Shown: positions 56,456 through 64,000 of the stretch, one piece after another
Position numbering within the stretch: the first letter of the stretch is position 1
Layout: every line of letters begins with the position of its first letter
Source: Thalassospira lohafexi
Lineage (GTDB): Bacteria > Pseudomonadota > Alphaproteobacteria > Rhodospirillales > Thalassospiraceae
Assembly: GCF_002844275.1 (NCBI RefSeq)
Contig: NZ_NXGX01000005.1
Coordinates: forward strand, 310,001-374,000
Length of the DNA: 64,000 bases
Direction: 5' to 3'
Made by a program: the position numbers and the translations under genes
Notes under the pieces: model-generated
Databases searched by the model: none
Told to the model about the DNA's origin: nothing
What the model saw: the letters and a program-made list of their open reading frames with translations, nothing else

Positions 56456-57691
56456 TTACGCGTAGTCAAATCCCGGCTTGGTAAAGACAAACTGGCCAAC
56501 CCGCATGCCACCGCCGCCCTCGGCCTCGTCAAAGGCATTGATGCAACCTGCCAGATAAAACTCCCACATCCGTTTGAACTCTGTGTCGTATTTTTCCGGA
56601 TCAAGCTGATCGGCCACATCACGAAACCGGTCGCGCCACGCCATCAGCGTCTTGGCATAGTTGCGTCCGGGATGGAAATGCGATGCGTCCACCATCAGAC
56701 TGGCATGTTCGGCCGCTTCGATCACTTCATGCACTGCCGGGATATACCCGCCGGGGAAAATATATCGATCAATCCACGGCGAGGTAAATTCAGCACGCGG
56801 CTTGATGATCGTGTGGATCACCGCTCGACCACCCGTTTTCAGAAGCTCACCAACCTTTTCGAAATAGGTTTTGAACTGATGGCGGCCAACATGCTCAAAC
56901 ATGCCGACCGATACTACCCTGTCGTATTTTCCCGCATTGGCCTGGGAAAACACCCGGTAATCAAGCAGATGGTAATCAAGGCCGCGACTGGCATTGTCGC
57001 CCAATTCCAGACGCTGTTGTTGTGCCCAGTTGTATTGTTCAGTCGACAACGTGATACCGTGCACCTCGGCCCCGGTTTCACGCCGAATAAAACGGCTTAA
57101 CCCGCCCCAGCCGCACCCGATATCTACCACCCGCAATCCGGGTTCATTGATCTTAAGCCGCTGGGTCGTCAGGCTCATTTTACGGTGCTGTGCTTCTTCA
57201 AGCGTTTGCGCACCATCATCCCAGAACGCACAGGAATACTGCATATCCGGATCAAGAAACCGGGTATAAAGATCATTGCCGATATCATAGTGATGGCGCA
57301 CCCGGCGTGATGCCGCCTTGATGCTGGTAAACTGGGCAATCTGGAATTTCAGGGCCTGCAGTTTTTCAATGAAACTGCCAAACCCGTTGGCGGAATGACC
57401 GCCTTCGAAATTCAGGCGCAATACTTTGATCAGATCTTCCAATTCGCCAGAAACAAGATCAAACCCACTGCGCATGAACGCTTCGCCAAAACCGGGATCA
57501 GGACTTAACGCCATTTTCAGCGTATTGGCCCAGTCGGGTATGGTCATGGCGGCTTTTGGTTCCTGGCCGTCACCCAGAACCACCTCGTGTTTGTCATCAA
57601 CGCGGAATATCAATGTTCCACGCGTCACATGTTCCCGAAAGAAATCGAGAACCTTTTTTTGTGTCCAATCCAAACTCATCGGGTACGTCAT
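56456..57691 (-). CDS. cfa: Cyclopropane-fatty-acyl-phospholipid synthase family enzyme
   Basis: A 411-residue enzyme that transfers a methylene group from SAM to unsaturated acyl chains of membrane lipids. The N-terminal lipid-binding part (about 1-110) leads to RRVRHHYDIGNDLYTRFLD and CAFWDDGAQTLEEAQ, the SAM motif VVDIGCGWGGLSRFI (about 191-205), VSVGMFEHVGRHQFKTYF and FPGGYIPAVHEV. These are all typical of CfaS. The exact modification (ring or branch) is not decided by sequence. It stands alone with its own terminator. Confidence 0.92.
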   Translation of the reverse strand: MTYPMSLDWTQKKVLDFFREHVTRGTLIFRVDDKHEVVLGDGQEPKAAMTIPDWANTLKMALSPDPGFGEAFMRSGFDLVSGELEDLIKVLRLNFEGGHSANGFGSFIEKLQALKFQIAQFTSIKAASRRVRHHYDIGNDLYTRFLDPDMQYSCAFWDDGAQTLEEAQHRKMSLTTQRLKINEPGLRVVDIGCGWGGLSRFIRRETGAEVHGITLSTEQYNWAQQQRLELGDNASRGLDYHLLDYRVFSQANAGKYDRVVSVGMFEHVGRHQFKTYFEKVGELLKTGGRAVIHTIIKPRAEFTSPWIDRYIFPGGYIPAVHEVIEAAEHASLMVDASHFHPGRNYAKTLMAWRDRFRDVADQLDPEKYDTEFKRMWEFYLAGCINAFDEAEGGGGMRVGQFVFTKPGFDYA

Positions 57692-58132
57692 CGCCCTTCC
57701 TTCTTAAAAGTCGGAAAATTGATCGCCCCATGCGCGGTGCCACCCACGCATACGTACCAACCCTAAATCAGGATCATGTCTTAAAGACGTTCGGAAGGAA
57801 GCCAGAACATGACACCACATGACACGCACAACGCGTTACGCCCATGCCAAAAGCAGAAATCAACCAAGCAGGACGCCGAACGATTCTGATCTCGGGCTCA
57901 GTACGTGAACCCCGTAATAATTCTGCCAGAATTTTCTACGATCTCAAGTAGTAATCGTGGCTGCCCTGCCAAGGATACGCTTGCGCAATTGCCCCGAAAG
58001 CCTTACATCTCGCCGCAGATCATCGAAAACTATCCACAGGTATGTTTATCGCGCCGTTTGCCCGGTCTTATGGTTGCAATAAGGTCAGCATTGGGGGCGC
58101 GACATGCCATACAGACTGAAAAGAGGCATCTG
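57692..58132. other. Intergenic region between divergent cfa and asd
   Basis: 441 bp. An open frame continuous with asd reaches 57905 but lacks family similarity and is not taken as coding. No clean promoter pair or known RNA was found. Confidence 0.5.
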
Positions 58133-59158
58133 ATGGGCTATAAAATCGCTGTTGTCGGTGCGACTGGTAATGTCGGGCGTGAAATGCTCAACACCCTTGC
58201 CGAGCGCAACTTCCCGGCTGACGAAATCTTTGCGCTGGCATCTTCAAAATCAATCGGCCGCACGGTTTCCTATGGCGATGACACCGATCTCAGCGTTCTG
58301 GATTCTGCGACCTTTGATTTTTCCAAGGTTGATATCGCGCTGTTTTCCGCTGGTGGTGAAGCGGCCAAGAAACTGGCGCCAAAGGCTGCCGAAGCCGGGT
58401 GTGTCGTAATTGACAACTCCAGCTACTGGCGCATGGAACCGGGCGTGCCACTCGTCGTGCCCGAGGTCAATGGCGCAGCACTTTCGGGCTACGCCAAAAA
58501 GAACATCATTGCCAACCCGAACTGCTCAACCATCCAGATGGTCATGGCGCTTAAACCGCTTCAGGGCATCGCCCCGATCAAACGCATCGTGGTGTCGACC
58601 TATCAGTCGGTATCGGGTGCTGGCCGGGCTGCCATGGACGAACTGTTCAATCAGACCAAGGGCATTTATGTGAACGATCTTCCGCAAAAGGAAGAATTCA
58701 CCAAGCAGATCGCCTTTAACGTCATTCCCCATATCGATACCTTCATGGATGACGGTGCCACCCGCGAAGAATGGAAAATGGCGGTCGAGACGCGCAAAAT
58801 CATGGCCCCGGCCGAAATTGCCGTTCACGCCACCTGTGTCCGTGTCCCGGTCTTTGTTGGTCATGGCGAAGCGGTCAACATCGAATTTGATGGCCCGATC
58901 ACCGTCGAAGAAGCCCGCAAGGCAATGAAAGCCTTCCCCGGCGTTTCGGTGGTCGACTACCGTCAGGACGAAGGATATGTCACCCCGCAGGAAGTGCAGG
59001 GCGAGGACAATGTCTTTATCTCGCGCGTGCGTAAGGACCCGACGGTTGAAAACGGTCTGTCGCTGTGGTGTGTCGGGGACAACCTGCGCAAAGGGGCTGC
59101 CCTTAACGCGGTTCAGATCGCCGAAGCACTGGTCGCGGAATATCTGCCGAAGAAATAA
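58133..59158 (+). CDS. asd: Aspartate-semialdehyde dehydrogenase
   Basis: A 341-residue NADPH-dependent enzyme at the branch to lysine, threonine and methionine. The nucleotide-binding N-terminus is VVGATGNVGREMLNTL, the catalytic cysteine is in IIANPNCSTIQMV (about residue 129), and HATCVRVPVFVGHGEAVNIEF carries the catalytic histidine region. The WCVGDNLRKGAALNAVQIAE ending is diagnostic. ATG 58133 follows AAGAGG; the upstream extension to 57905 is not family sequence. A strong terminator follows. Confidence 0.96.
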   Translation: MGYKIAVVGATGNVGREMLNTLAERNFPADEIFALASSKSIGRTVSYGDDTDLSVLDSATFDFSKVDIALFSAGGEAAKKLAPKAAEAGCVVIDNSSYWRMEPGVPLVVPEVNGAALSGYAKKNIIANPNCSTIQMVMALKPLQGIAPIKRIVVSTYQSVSGAGRAAMDELFNQTKGIYVNDLPQKEEFTKQIAFNVIPHIDTFMDDGATREEWKMAVETRKIMAPAEIAVHATCVRVPVFVGHGEAVNIEFDGPITVEEARKAMKAFPGVSVVDYRQDEGYVTPQEVQGEDNVFISRVRKDPTVENGLSLWCVGDNLRKGAALNAVQIAEALVAEYLPKK

Positions 59159-59181
59159 CGTTTCACGTCTTTCCACGATGC

Positions 59182-59209
59182 AAAACCCGCCTTCTCGAAG
59201 GCGGGTTTT
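59182..59209 (+). terminator. Terminator of asd
   Basis: AAAACCCGCCTT and AAGGCGGGTTTT form a perfect 12-bp stem with a 4-nt loop. It lies about 24 bp after the asd stop; the T-run is within the 3' arm. Confidence 0.88.
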
Positions 59210-59334
59210 GTCGTTTATGAAATCAAACATGCTGGTCAGATGCGCAAAAAGGCGCTAGGCAATCAGTCTAAGGGATGGAAAATTCCACCGCCTGCCCGGC
59301 ACGTTACGAAGAAAAATAATTTCGGGGAAATCGG

Positions 59335-60285
59335 ATGGTTAAACGCACACGCAAGGAAGCCGCACGTCTGGACGAAGCCGCCCGCGCGGGCTGGCTGTAC
59401 TATTGTGCTGGCAATACGCAGGACGAAATCGCTACCAAACTTGGCGTCTCGCGCCCGACCGCACAGCGTCTTGTGTCCGCTGCCGTCAGCGAAGGTCTGG
59501 TCAAGGTCCGCCTTGATCATCCGATTGCGCATTGCATGGAACTGGGCAAGGCGATTTGCGAAAAATACGAACTTGCCGCCTGTGACGTTGTCCCGACCGA
59601 CCCTGCCGCCCCCGAGGCGATGTTTGGCATGGCCCAGGCCGCAGCCACCTATCTTGAACGCGCCCTGCAATCACCCGATCCGCAAATCATAGCACTGGGC
59701 ACCGGGCGTGCCATGCGCGCCATGGTCGATGAGGTTGGCCGGATTGATGGCCGCCACCATAAGATCGTCTCGCTTGTCGGCACCATTGCCCATGATGGTG
59801 CTGCCAGTTTCTATGACGCGGTGATCGACCTTGCCGACCGCACCCGCGCACCGCATTATCCCTTGCCGATTCCGGTCATCATCGAAGATCCGCAAATGCG
59901 TCAACGCATGCAGCAACAGCCCCCGATGGACAATATCCTCAAACTCGCTGCTGAGGCCGACATTCGCTTTATCGGGGTCGGGCATCTTGGCGATGACGCG
60001 CCGCTTCATATTGACGGCTTCATCAGCAAGGATGAACTGACGTCGCTGCGCAAAAGTGGCGGCATTGGCGAAGTCATCAGTTGGTCGTTTGATCAGGATG
60101 GCACCATCCTTGATCATGCGGTCAATCATTGCGTTACCAGTGCCCCGGCCCAGTCGCCGACCACCAATACCATCGCGGTTGCCAAGGGCACGAAAAAGGT
60201 CAAAGCGATTCGCGGTGCGATGCGCGGCAAACTGATCTCGACCCTGATCACCGACGAAGCCACCGCAGAATCTTTATTGCAGTAG
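59335..60285 (+). CDS. SorC-family sugar-binding transcriptional regulator
   Basis: A 316-residue regulator with an N-terminal helix-turn-helix (YYCAGNTQDEIATKLGVSRPTAQRLVSAAV, about residues 21-50) and a C-terminal sugar-phosphate-binding domain (IIALGTGRAMRAMVDEV, VSLVGTIAHDG, RFIGVGHLGDDAPLH, GEVISWSFDQDG). SorC-family proteins respond to phosphorylated sugars or polyols. It lies directly upstream of the polyol ABC transporter on the same strand, so it most likely controls that operon (inference). Confidence 0.92.
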   Translation: MVKRTRKEAARLDEAARAGWLYYCAGNTQDEIATKLGVSRPTAQRLVSAAVSEGLVKVRLDHPIAHCMELGKAICEKYELAACDVVPTDPAAPEAMFGMAQAAATYLERALQSPDPQIIALGTGRAMRAMVDEVGRIDGRHHKIVSLVGTIAHDGAASFYDAVIDLADRTRAPHYPLPIPVIIEDPQMRQRMQQQPPMDNILKLAAEADIRFIGVGHLGDDAPLHIDGFISKDELTSLRKSGGIGEVISWSFDQDGTILDHAVNHCVTSAPAQSPTTNTIAVAKGTKKVKAIRGAMRGKLISTLITDEATAESLLQ

Positions 60286-60321
60286 CATCTGCAACAACCC
60301 TCGAAGAACCAAGCCCCATCC

Positions 60322-60355
60322 CCCCTGTCAACCCGTTTGGCAGGGGTTGTTTTTG
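60322..60355 (+). terminator. Terminator after the SorC regulator gene
   Basis: CCCCTGTCAA and TTGGCAGGGG form a 10-bp stem (one T-G pair) around a 5-nt loop, followed by TTGTTTTT. It separates the regulator from the transporter operon. Confidence 0.85.
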
Positions 60356-60377
60356 TGCACCGCAAGAACGATTTAAT

Positions 60378-60411
60378 TTGACAAGAGACCCAGTAATTGA
60401 GTGAATGCTCA
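60378..60411 (+). promoter_or_regulatory. Candidate promoter and operator of the polyol transporter operon
   Basis: TTGACA (60378-60383) is a consensus -35. TGAG-N6-CTCA (60398-60411), a short palindrome, overlaps where the -10 should be. The -10 itself is poor. The palindrome is a possible site for the SorC regulator; both calls are tentative. Confidence 0.4.
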
Positions 60412-60480
60412 CCACCTGAACAAATGATCAATACGAGCAAGAATTTGCTTACCGGGTACATAGTCCTTTAGGGAGGAAAC

Positions 60481-61794
60481 ATGAAACGCGTTATGGGAGC
60501 CGCGCTTTGCGCGCTACTAGCAGGCGGTGTTGCATTCACCGCCAATGCCGAAACCAAACTGACCATCGCAACCGTCAACAACGGTGACATGATCCGCATG
60601 CAGAAGCTGACGGATGATTTCACCTCACAGAATCCTGATATTTCGCTTGAGTGGGTCACCCTCGAAGAAAACACCCTGCGTCAGCGCGTCACCACCGACA
60701 TCGCCACCAAGGGCGGTCAGTATGACATCATGACCATTGGCACCTACGAAGTGCCAATCTGGGCTGAAAAAGGCTGGCTGGCACCGCTTGATAATCTCGG
60801 CTCCGACTATGACGTCGACGATCTGATGCCTGCCATCCGGGCGGCCGTCTCCAAGGATGATGCGCTTTATGCTGCACCGTTCTACGGCGAAAGCTCGATG
60901 ATGATGTACCGCAAGGATCTGTTCGAAAAAGCCGGCATTGAAGTCAACGGTCGCCTGACCTGGGATCAGACCCTTGATATCGCCAAAAAGCTGCATGACC
61001 CGGACAACGGCGTCTATGGCATCTGCCTGCGTGGCAAAGCCGGCTGGGGCGAAAACATGGCGCTGATCTCGACCATGGGCAATGCCTATGGCGCACGCTG
61101 GTTTGACGAAGAATGGAACCCGACCTTCGACGGGCCGGAATGGAAAGCCGCCCTGGACATGTATACCAACATCCTTGGTAACTACGGTCCTCCGGGGGCA
61201 ACATCGAACGGGTTTAACGAAAACCTGTCGCTGTTCAACTCCGGCAAATGTGGCATGTGGATTGATGCAACCGTTGCAGCATCCTTTGTCACCAACCCCA
61301 AAGAATCCAAAGTTGCCGATCAGGTTGCCTTCACCGAGGCTCCTTGCGCTGTAACCTGCACCGGTGCCAACTGGCTCTGGGCTTGGAACCTTGGCATTCC
61401 GATGGGATCCCAGAACGTCGAAGCCGCTCAGAAATTCATCGCCTGGGCAACGTCCAAAGAATATCTCGAACTGGTTGCCTCCAAAGAAGGTTGGGCAAAC
61501 GTTCCCCCGGGAACCCGTATTTCGCTGTACGAAAACCCGAAATATCTTGAGGCTGCACCCTTTGCAGACGAGACGCTTCTCGCCATCGACAGCGCAGATC
61601 CGATCAACTCGACCCTCAAACCGAAACCCTATGTTGGTGTTCAGTTCGCCGCGATCCCGGAATTCCAGGGTATCGGTACGACTGTAGGCCAGCAGTTCTC
61701 GGCAGCTCTTGCCGGTCAGTCCACGGTTGAAGAGGCCCTTTCGGCCGCACAAGCCAGCACCGACCGCACCATGCGCAAAGCCGGTTACTACTGA
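60481..61794 (+). CDS. smoE: Polyol ABC transporter substrate-binding protein (SmoE-like)
   Basis: A 437-residue periplasmic binding protein with a signal peptide (MKRVMGAALCALLAGGVAF, cleavage near TANAE). The mature N-terminus KLTIATVNNGDMIRMQKL, then WVTLEENTLRQRVTTDIATKG, AAPFYGESSMMMYRKDLFEK and NYGPPGATSNGFNENLSLFNSGKCGMWIDATVAA closely follow the sorbitol/mannitol-binding SmoE group. The substrate is therefore probably a polyol, by analogy. AGGGAGGAA precedes the start. Two hairpins follow the gene before the permeases. Confidence 0.9.
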   Translation: MKRVMGAALCALLAGGVAFTANAETKLTIATVNNGDMIRMQKLTDDFTSQNPDISLEWVTLEENTLRQRVTTDIATKGGQYDIMTIGTYEVPIWAEKGWLAPLDNLGSDYDVDDLMPAIRAAVSKDDALYAAPFYGESSMMMYRKDLFEKAGIEVNGRLTWDQTLDIAKKLHDPDNGVYGICLRGKAGWGENMALISTMGNAYGARWFDEEWNPTFDGPEWKAALDMYTNILGNYGPPGATSNGFNENLSLFNSGKCGMWIDATVAASFVTNPKESKVADQVAFTEAPCAVTCTGANWLWAWNLGIPMGSQNVEAAQKFIAWATSKEYLELVASKEGWANVPPGTRISLYENPKYLEAAPFADETLLAIDSADPINSTLKPKPYVGVQFAAIPEFQGIGTTVGQQFSAALAGQSTVEEALSAAQASTDRTMRKAGYY

Positions 61795-61802
61795 TGCACC
61801 AC

Positions 61803-61848
61803 AGGTCGGATTTCAGATCATCGCACATCATGAAATGATATCCGGCCT
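61803..61848 (+). repeat. Intercistronic hairpin 1 after smoE
   Basis: AGGTCGGAT and ATCCGGCCT pair as a 9-bp stem (one T-G pair) with TTTCA/TGAAA inside. It lies 9 bp after the smoE stop and has no T-run; a 3'-end protecting role is likely. Confidence 0.6.
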
Positions 61849-61871
61849 GACCTCCTTGACCTGATGAACTT

Positions 61872-61919
61872 GGGGTGGCGGCCACAGAGCAACTTGCTCT
61901 AACACCGCCACCCTCTTTC
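61872..61919 (+). terminator. Intercistronic hairpin 2, possible partial terminator
   Basis: GGGTGGCGG and CCGCCACCC form a 9-bp stem, with an inner AGAGCAA/TTGCTCT stem, then TCTTTCC. Its position after smoE suggests partial termination that lowers permease expression. Confidence 0.65.
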
Positions 61920-61961
61920 CATCCGGATCGGGACATCAACATCAATTTCGGGGAGCACATC

Positions 61962-62834
61962 ATGTCGACACGTGCCTCGACCCTTACCGGGCGCATCATG
62001 TCCGCGCCATCGATCATCGTCCTGTTCTTATGGATGGCCGTCCCGCTGGGCATGACAATTTACTTTTCCTTCCTGCGCTACAATCTGTTGTCGCCAGGCA
62101 CGGAAGAATGGATCGGCACTCTCAATTACGAATTTTTCCTGACCGACCCGGCGTTCTTTGCCTCCCTTGCAAACACGCTGCTGCTTGTCGGTTCAGTTCT
62201 GGTCATCACCGTGATTGGTGGCATCCTGCTGGGATTGCTGCTCGATCAACCGATTTTTGGGCGCGGCATCCTGCGACTTCTGGTGATTGCACCGTTCTTC
62301 ATCATGCCGACCGTCAATGCACTGGTCTGGAAAAACCTTTTGATGGACCCGGTTTCGGGGATGTTTGCCTGGCTTGCCAGTTTACTTGGCCTGCCTGCCA
62401 TTGACTGGTTTACCAATGCGCCGCTGACATCCATCATCATCATGGTGTCATGGCAATGGCTGCCCTTTGCCGTGCTGATCCTTCTGACCGCCCTTCAGTC
62501 GCTTGACCGCGACCAAAAGGAAGCCGCCCAGATGGATGGCGCCGGTCCGGTATCGATCTTTTTCTATATTACCCTGCCCCACCTCAGCCGTGCGATTACC
62601 GTGGTTGTGCTGATTGAAACCATCTTCCTGCTGACTGTCTTTGCCGAAATCTTTGTCACCACAGGTGGTGGCCCGGGTCTGGCAACGACCAACATTGCGT
62701 TCCTTGTCTATACACAAGCACTGTTGCAGTACGACGTTGGCGGCGCATCAGCCGGCGGCATTGTCGCGGTCATTCTGGCCAATATCGTGGCGATCTTCCT
62801 GATCCGCCTCATCGGCAAGAACCTGGATAATTAG
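61962..62834 (+). CDS. smoF: Polyol ABC transporter permease (SmoF-like)
   Basis: A 290-residue inner-membrane permease with six transmembrane helices. The EAA loop is seen as EAAQMDGAGPVSIFFYITLPHL (about 190-210). PSIIVLFLWMAVPLGMTIYFSF and the long region FFLTDPAFFASLANTLLLVG are typical of sugar MalF/UgpA-type subunits. GGGGAG precedes ATG 61962; the frame open to 61875 overlaps a hairpin and is not favoured. It partners with SmoG, 9 bp downstream. Confidence 0.92.
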   Translation: MSTRASTLTGRIMSAPSIIVLFLWMAVPLGMTIYFSFLRYNLLSPGTEEWIGTLNYEFFLTDPAFFASLANTLLLVGSVLVITVIGGILLGLLLDQPIFGRGILRLLVIAPFFIMPTVNALVWKNLLMDPVSGMFAWLASLLGLPAIDWFTNAPLTSIIIMVSWQWLPFAVLILLTALQSLDRDQKEAAQMDGAGPVSIFFYITLPHLSRAITVVVLIETIFLLTVFAEIFVTTGGGPGLATTNIAFLVYTQALLQYDVGGASAGGIVAVILANIVAIFLIRLIGKNLDN

Positions 62835-62843
62835 GGGCGCGAT

Positions 62844-63674
62844 ATGGAAAAGAAACAAACACCTCTTGGCTATATCAGCTTCTCGGCCTTTGCCTGGGTT
62901 GTCGGCCTTTTGATTTTCTTCCCGATCTTCTGGATGGTTTTAACCAGTTTCAAAAGCGAACTTGAAGCCGTCAGCATTCCGCCAAGCTTCATCTCCTTTG
63001 ACTGGACGCTTGAAAACTATGTCGAGGTTCAGGAACGGTCGAACTATTTCAAGTTCGCCATGAACTCCGTCATTCTGGCGGTCGGCTCCACATTGGTTGG
63101 CTTGGTCTTTGCTGTCACCTGCGCATGGGCCATGGCCTTTAACCCGACCAAACGCACCAAGGACGCGCTTCTCTGGATGCTGTCGACCAAGATGATGCCA
63201 CCCGTTGGCGTTCTTGTGCCGATCTATCTGATGTTTCGCGACTGGGGACTGCTTGATACCCGGTTTGGTCTGATCATGGTTCTGTTTTTGATGAACCTGC
63301 CGATCATGGTCTGGATGCTCTACACCTACTTTAAGGAAATCCCGACCGACATTCTCGAAGCCGCCCGCATGGATGGCGCAACCCTGCCCAAGGAAATCAT
63401 CTTTGTGCTGTTGCCCATGGCCCTGCCCGGCATTGCATCGACCATGCTCTTGAATGTGATCCTTGCCTGGAACGAAGCCTTTTGGACACTCAATCTGACA
63501 ACGTCCGATGCGGCACCGCTGACAGCTTTCATTGCCTCGTACTCAAGCCCCGAAGGCCTGTTCTGGGCAAAGCTTTCAGCCGCTTCAACTCTGGCAGTTG
63601 CACCAATTCTTGTCATTGGCTGGTTCTCACAGAAACAGCTGGTTCGTGGTCTGACATTTGGCGCGGTCAAGTAA
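62844..63674 (+). CDS. smoG: Polyol ABC transporter permease (SmoG-like)
   Basis: A 276-residue permease of the MalG type. It has six transmembrane helices, SFKSELEAVSIPPSFISFDWTLENYVEV after the first one, and the EAA motif EAARMDGATLPKEIIFVLLPMALPG (about 175-200). FAVTCAWAMAF and KMMPPVGVLVPIYL also match polyol permeases. It starts 9 bp after smoF and is followed by the ATPase gene. Confidence 0.92.
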   Translation: MEKKQTPLGYISFSAFAWVVGLLIFFPIFWMVLTSFKSELEAVSIPPSFISFDWTLENYVEVQERSNYFKFAMNSVILAVGSTLVGLVFAVTCAWAMAFNPTKRTKDALLWMLSTKMMPPVGVLVPIYLMFRDWGLLDTRFGLIMVLFLMNLPIMVWMLYTYFKEIPTDILEAARMDGATLPKEIIFVLLPMALPGIASTMLLNVILAWNEAFWTLNLTTSDAAPLTAFIASYSSPEGLFWAKLSAASTLAVAPILVIGWFSQKQLVRGLTFGAVK

Positions 63675-63713
63675 CCGCTGCCCTATTGAAATCTAGAAAG
63701 AAGGAACACCGCA

Positions 63714-64000
63714 ATGGGTGCTATCCGACTGGAGAAAGTCAAGAAAACCTTCGGAACGCTGGATGTGATTCCGGGTGTCGATCTTGACATCAATGATGGT
63801 GAGTTTGTCGTCTTTGTCGGCCCGTCGGGCTGTGGCAAATCAACCTTGCTGCGCCTGATTGCCGGGCTTGAAGATGTCACCGACGGTAAAATCATGATTG
63901 ATGGTATCGACGTTGCCAACGAAGCCCCGGCCAAGCGCGGCCTGTCGATGGTCTTTCAGTCCTATGCGCTTTATCCGCATATGACCGTTTTTAACAACAT
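63714..64000 (+). CDS. smoK: Polyol ABC transporter ATPase (SmoK/MalK-like), 3' truncated
   Basis: The first 95 residues are present before the window ends. [19 protein letters not shown], the Walker [18 protein letters not shown] (about 37-53), and the Q-loop [17 protein letters not shown] match CUT1-type sugar ATPases such as MalK, UgpC and SmoK. AGAAGGAA precedes the ATG. It follows smoG by 39 bp. The Walker B and regulatory domain are outside the window. Confidence 0.88.
   Translation, partial: MGAIRLEKVKKTFGTLDVIPGVDLDINDGEFVVFVGPSGCGKSTLLRLIAGLEDVTDGKIMIDGIDVANEAPAKRGLSMVFQSYALYPHMTVFNN

Noticed and set aside
57905..58132. N-terminal extension of asd
   Set aside because: The extra 76 residues precede the Rossmann start MGYKIAVVGATG, which has its own ribosome site, and show no family similarity.
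60625..61752. 375-codon open frame opposite smoE
   Set aside because: Mirror of a secure binding-protein gene; no start signal or motif.
1..64000. CRISPR arrays, phage genes, insertion sequences, tRNA or rRNA genes
   Set aside because: No regularly spaced repeats, transposase or integrase motifs, or tRNA-like folds were seen anywhere in the window by eye.

Overview
The window reads as chromosomal DNA of a marine-type alphaproteobacterium in the Rhodospirillales. Thalassospira is my best guess, inferred from gene order and protein style and not from any search. The DNA is moderately GC-rich and dense with genes, with codon use that opens long antisense frames. Almost every gene is a recognisable core or metabolic gene. 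I see no prophage, insertion sequence, CRISPR array, tRNA or rRNA.

Layout. 1-10.5 kb holds accessory housekeeping genes: a truncated phytase-like esterase, an RlmM-like methyltransferase, a GFA-family protein, nadB, a MOSC protein, two tandem GAF-GGDEF paralogues (the second with a broken catalytic motif), a DUF4269 nucleotidyltransferase, an AEC carrier and a histidine-rich YHYH protein. 10.5-25 kb holds an Atm1-type ABC exporter and the run proA-nadD-rsfS-rlmH, then gpmI-envC-ctpA-polysaccharide deacetylase-rppH. The two halves are separated by an opposite-strand pair, a RibD-like reductase and sdaA; sdaA follows a tandem glycine riboswitch. 25-32 kb holds small membrane proteins, a Tam-like methyltransferase, an alpha/beta hydrolase, a secreted barrel-like protein, a squalene/phytoene-synthase-like protein, pgk, dapF and a GNAT protein.

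32.4-41.8 kb is a full microaerobic respiration locus: ccoNOQP, ccoGHIS and an FNR-type regulator. Two perfect FNR boxes lie between ccoN and the divergent GNAT gene, and each is placed as an FNR class II activator site for one of them. 42-52 kb holds panB-panC, ffh, the ribosomal operon rpsP-rimM-trmD-rplS, and the leucine genes leuC-(small ORF)-leuD-leuB. 52-58 kb holds a large unknown envelope protein, an ECF41-type sigma factor with its carboxymuconolactone-decarboxylase partner, a small unknown gene and a cfa-type synthase. 58-64 kb holds asd, a SorC-family regulator and a polyol (sorbitol/mannitol-type) ABC transporter that runs off the right edge.

The most interesting signals are regulatory. 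They are the tandem glycine riboswitch on sdaA, the paired FNR promoters, an ECF41-type promoter whose -35 element lies in the loop of the upstream gene's terminator, paired TGACGTCA palindromes at the start of the YHYH gene, and hairpins after the sugar-binding-protein gene. I found no convincing wholly new multi-gene system. The best unknown proteins are those at 52115-54157, 49945-50133, 55815-56234 and 27202-27876.
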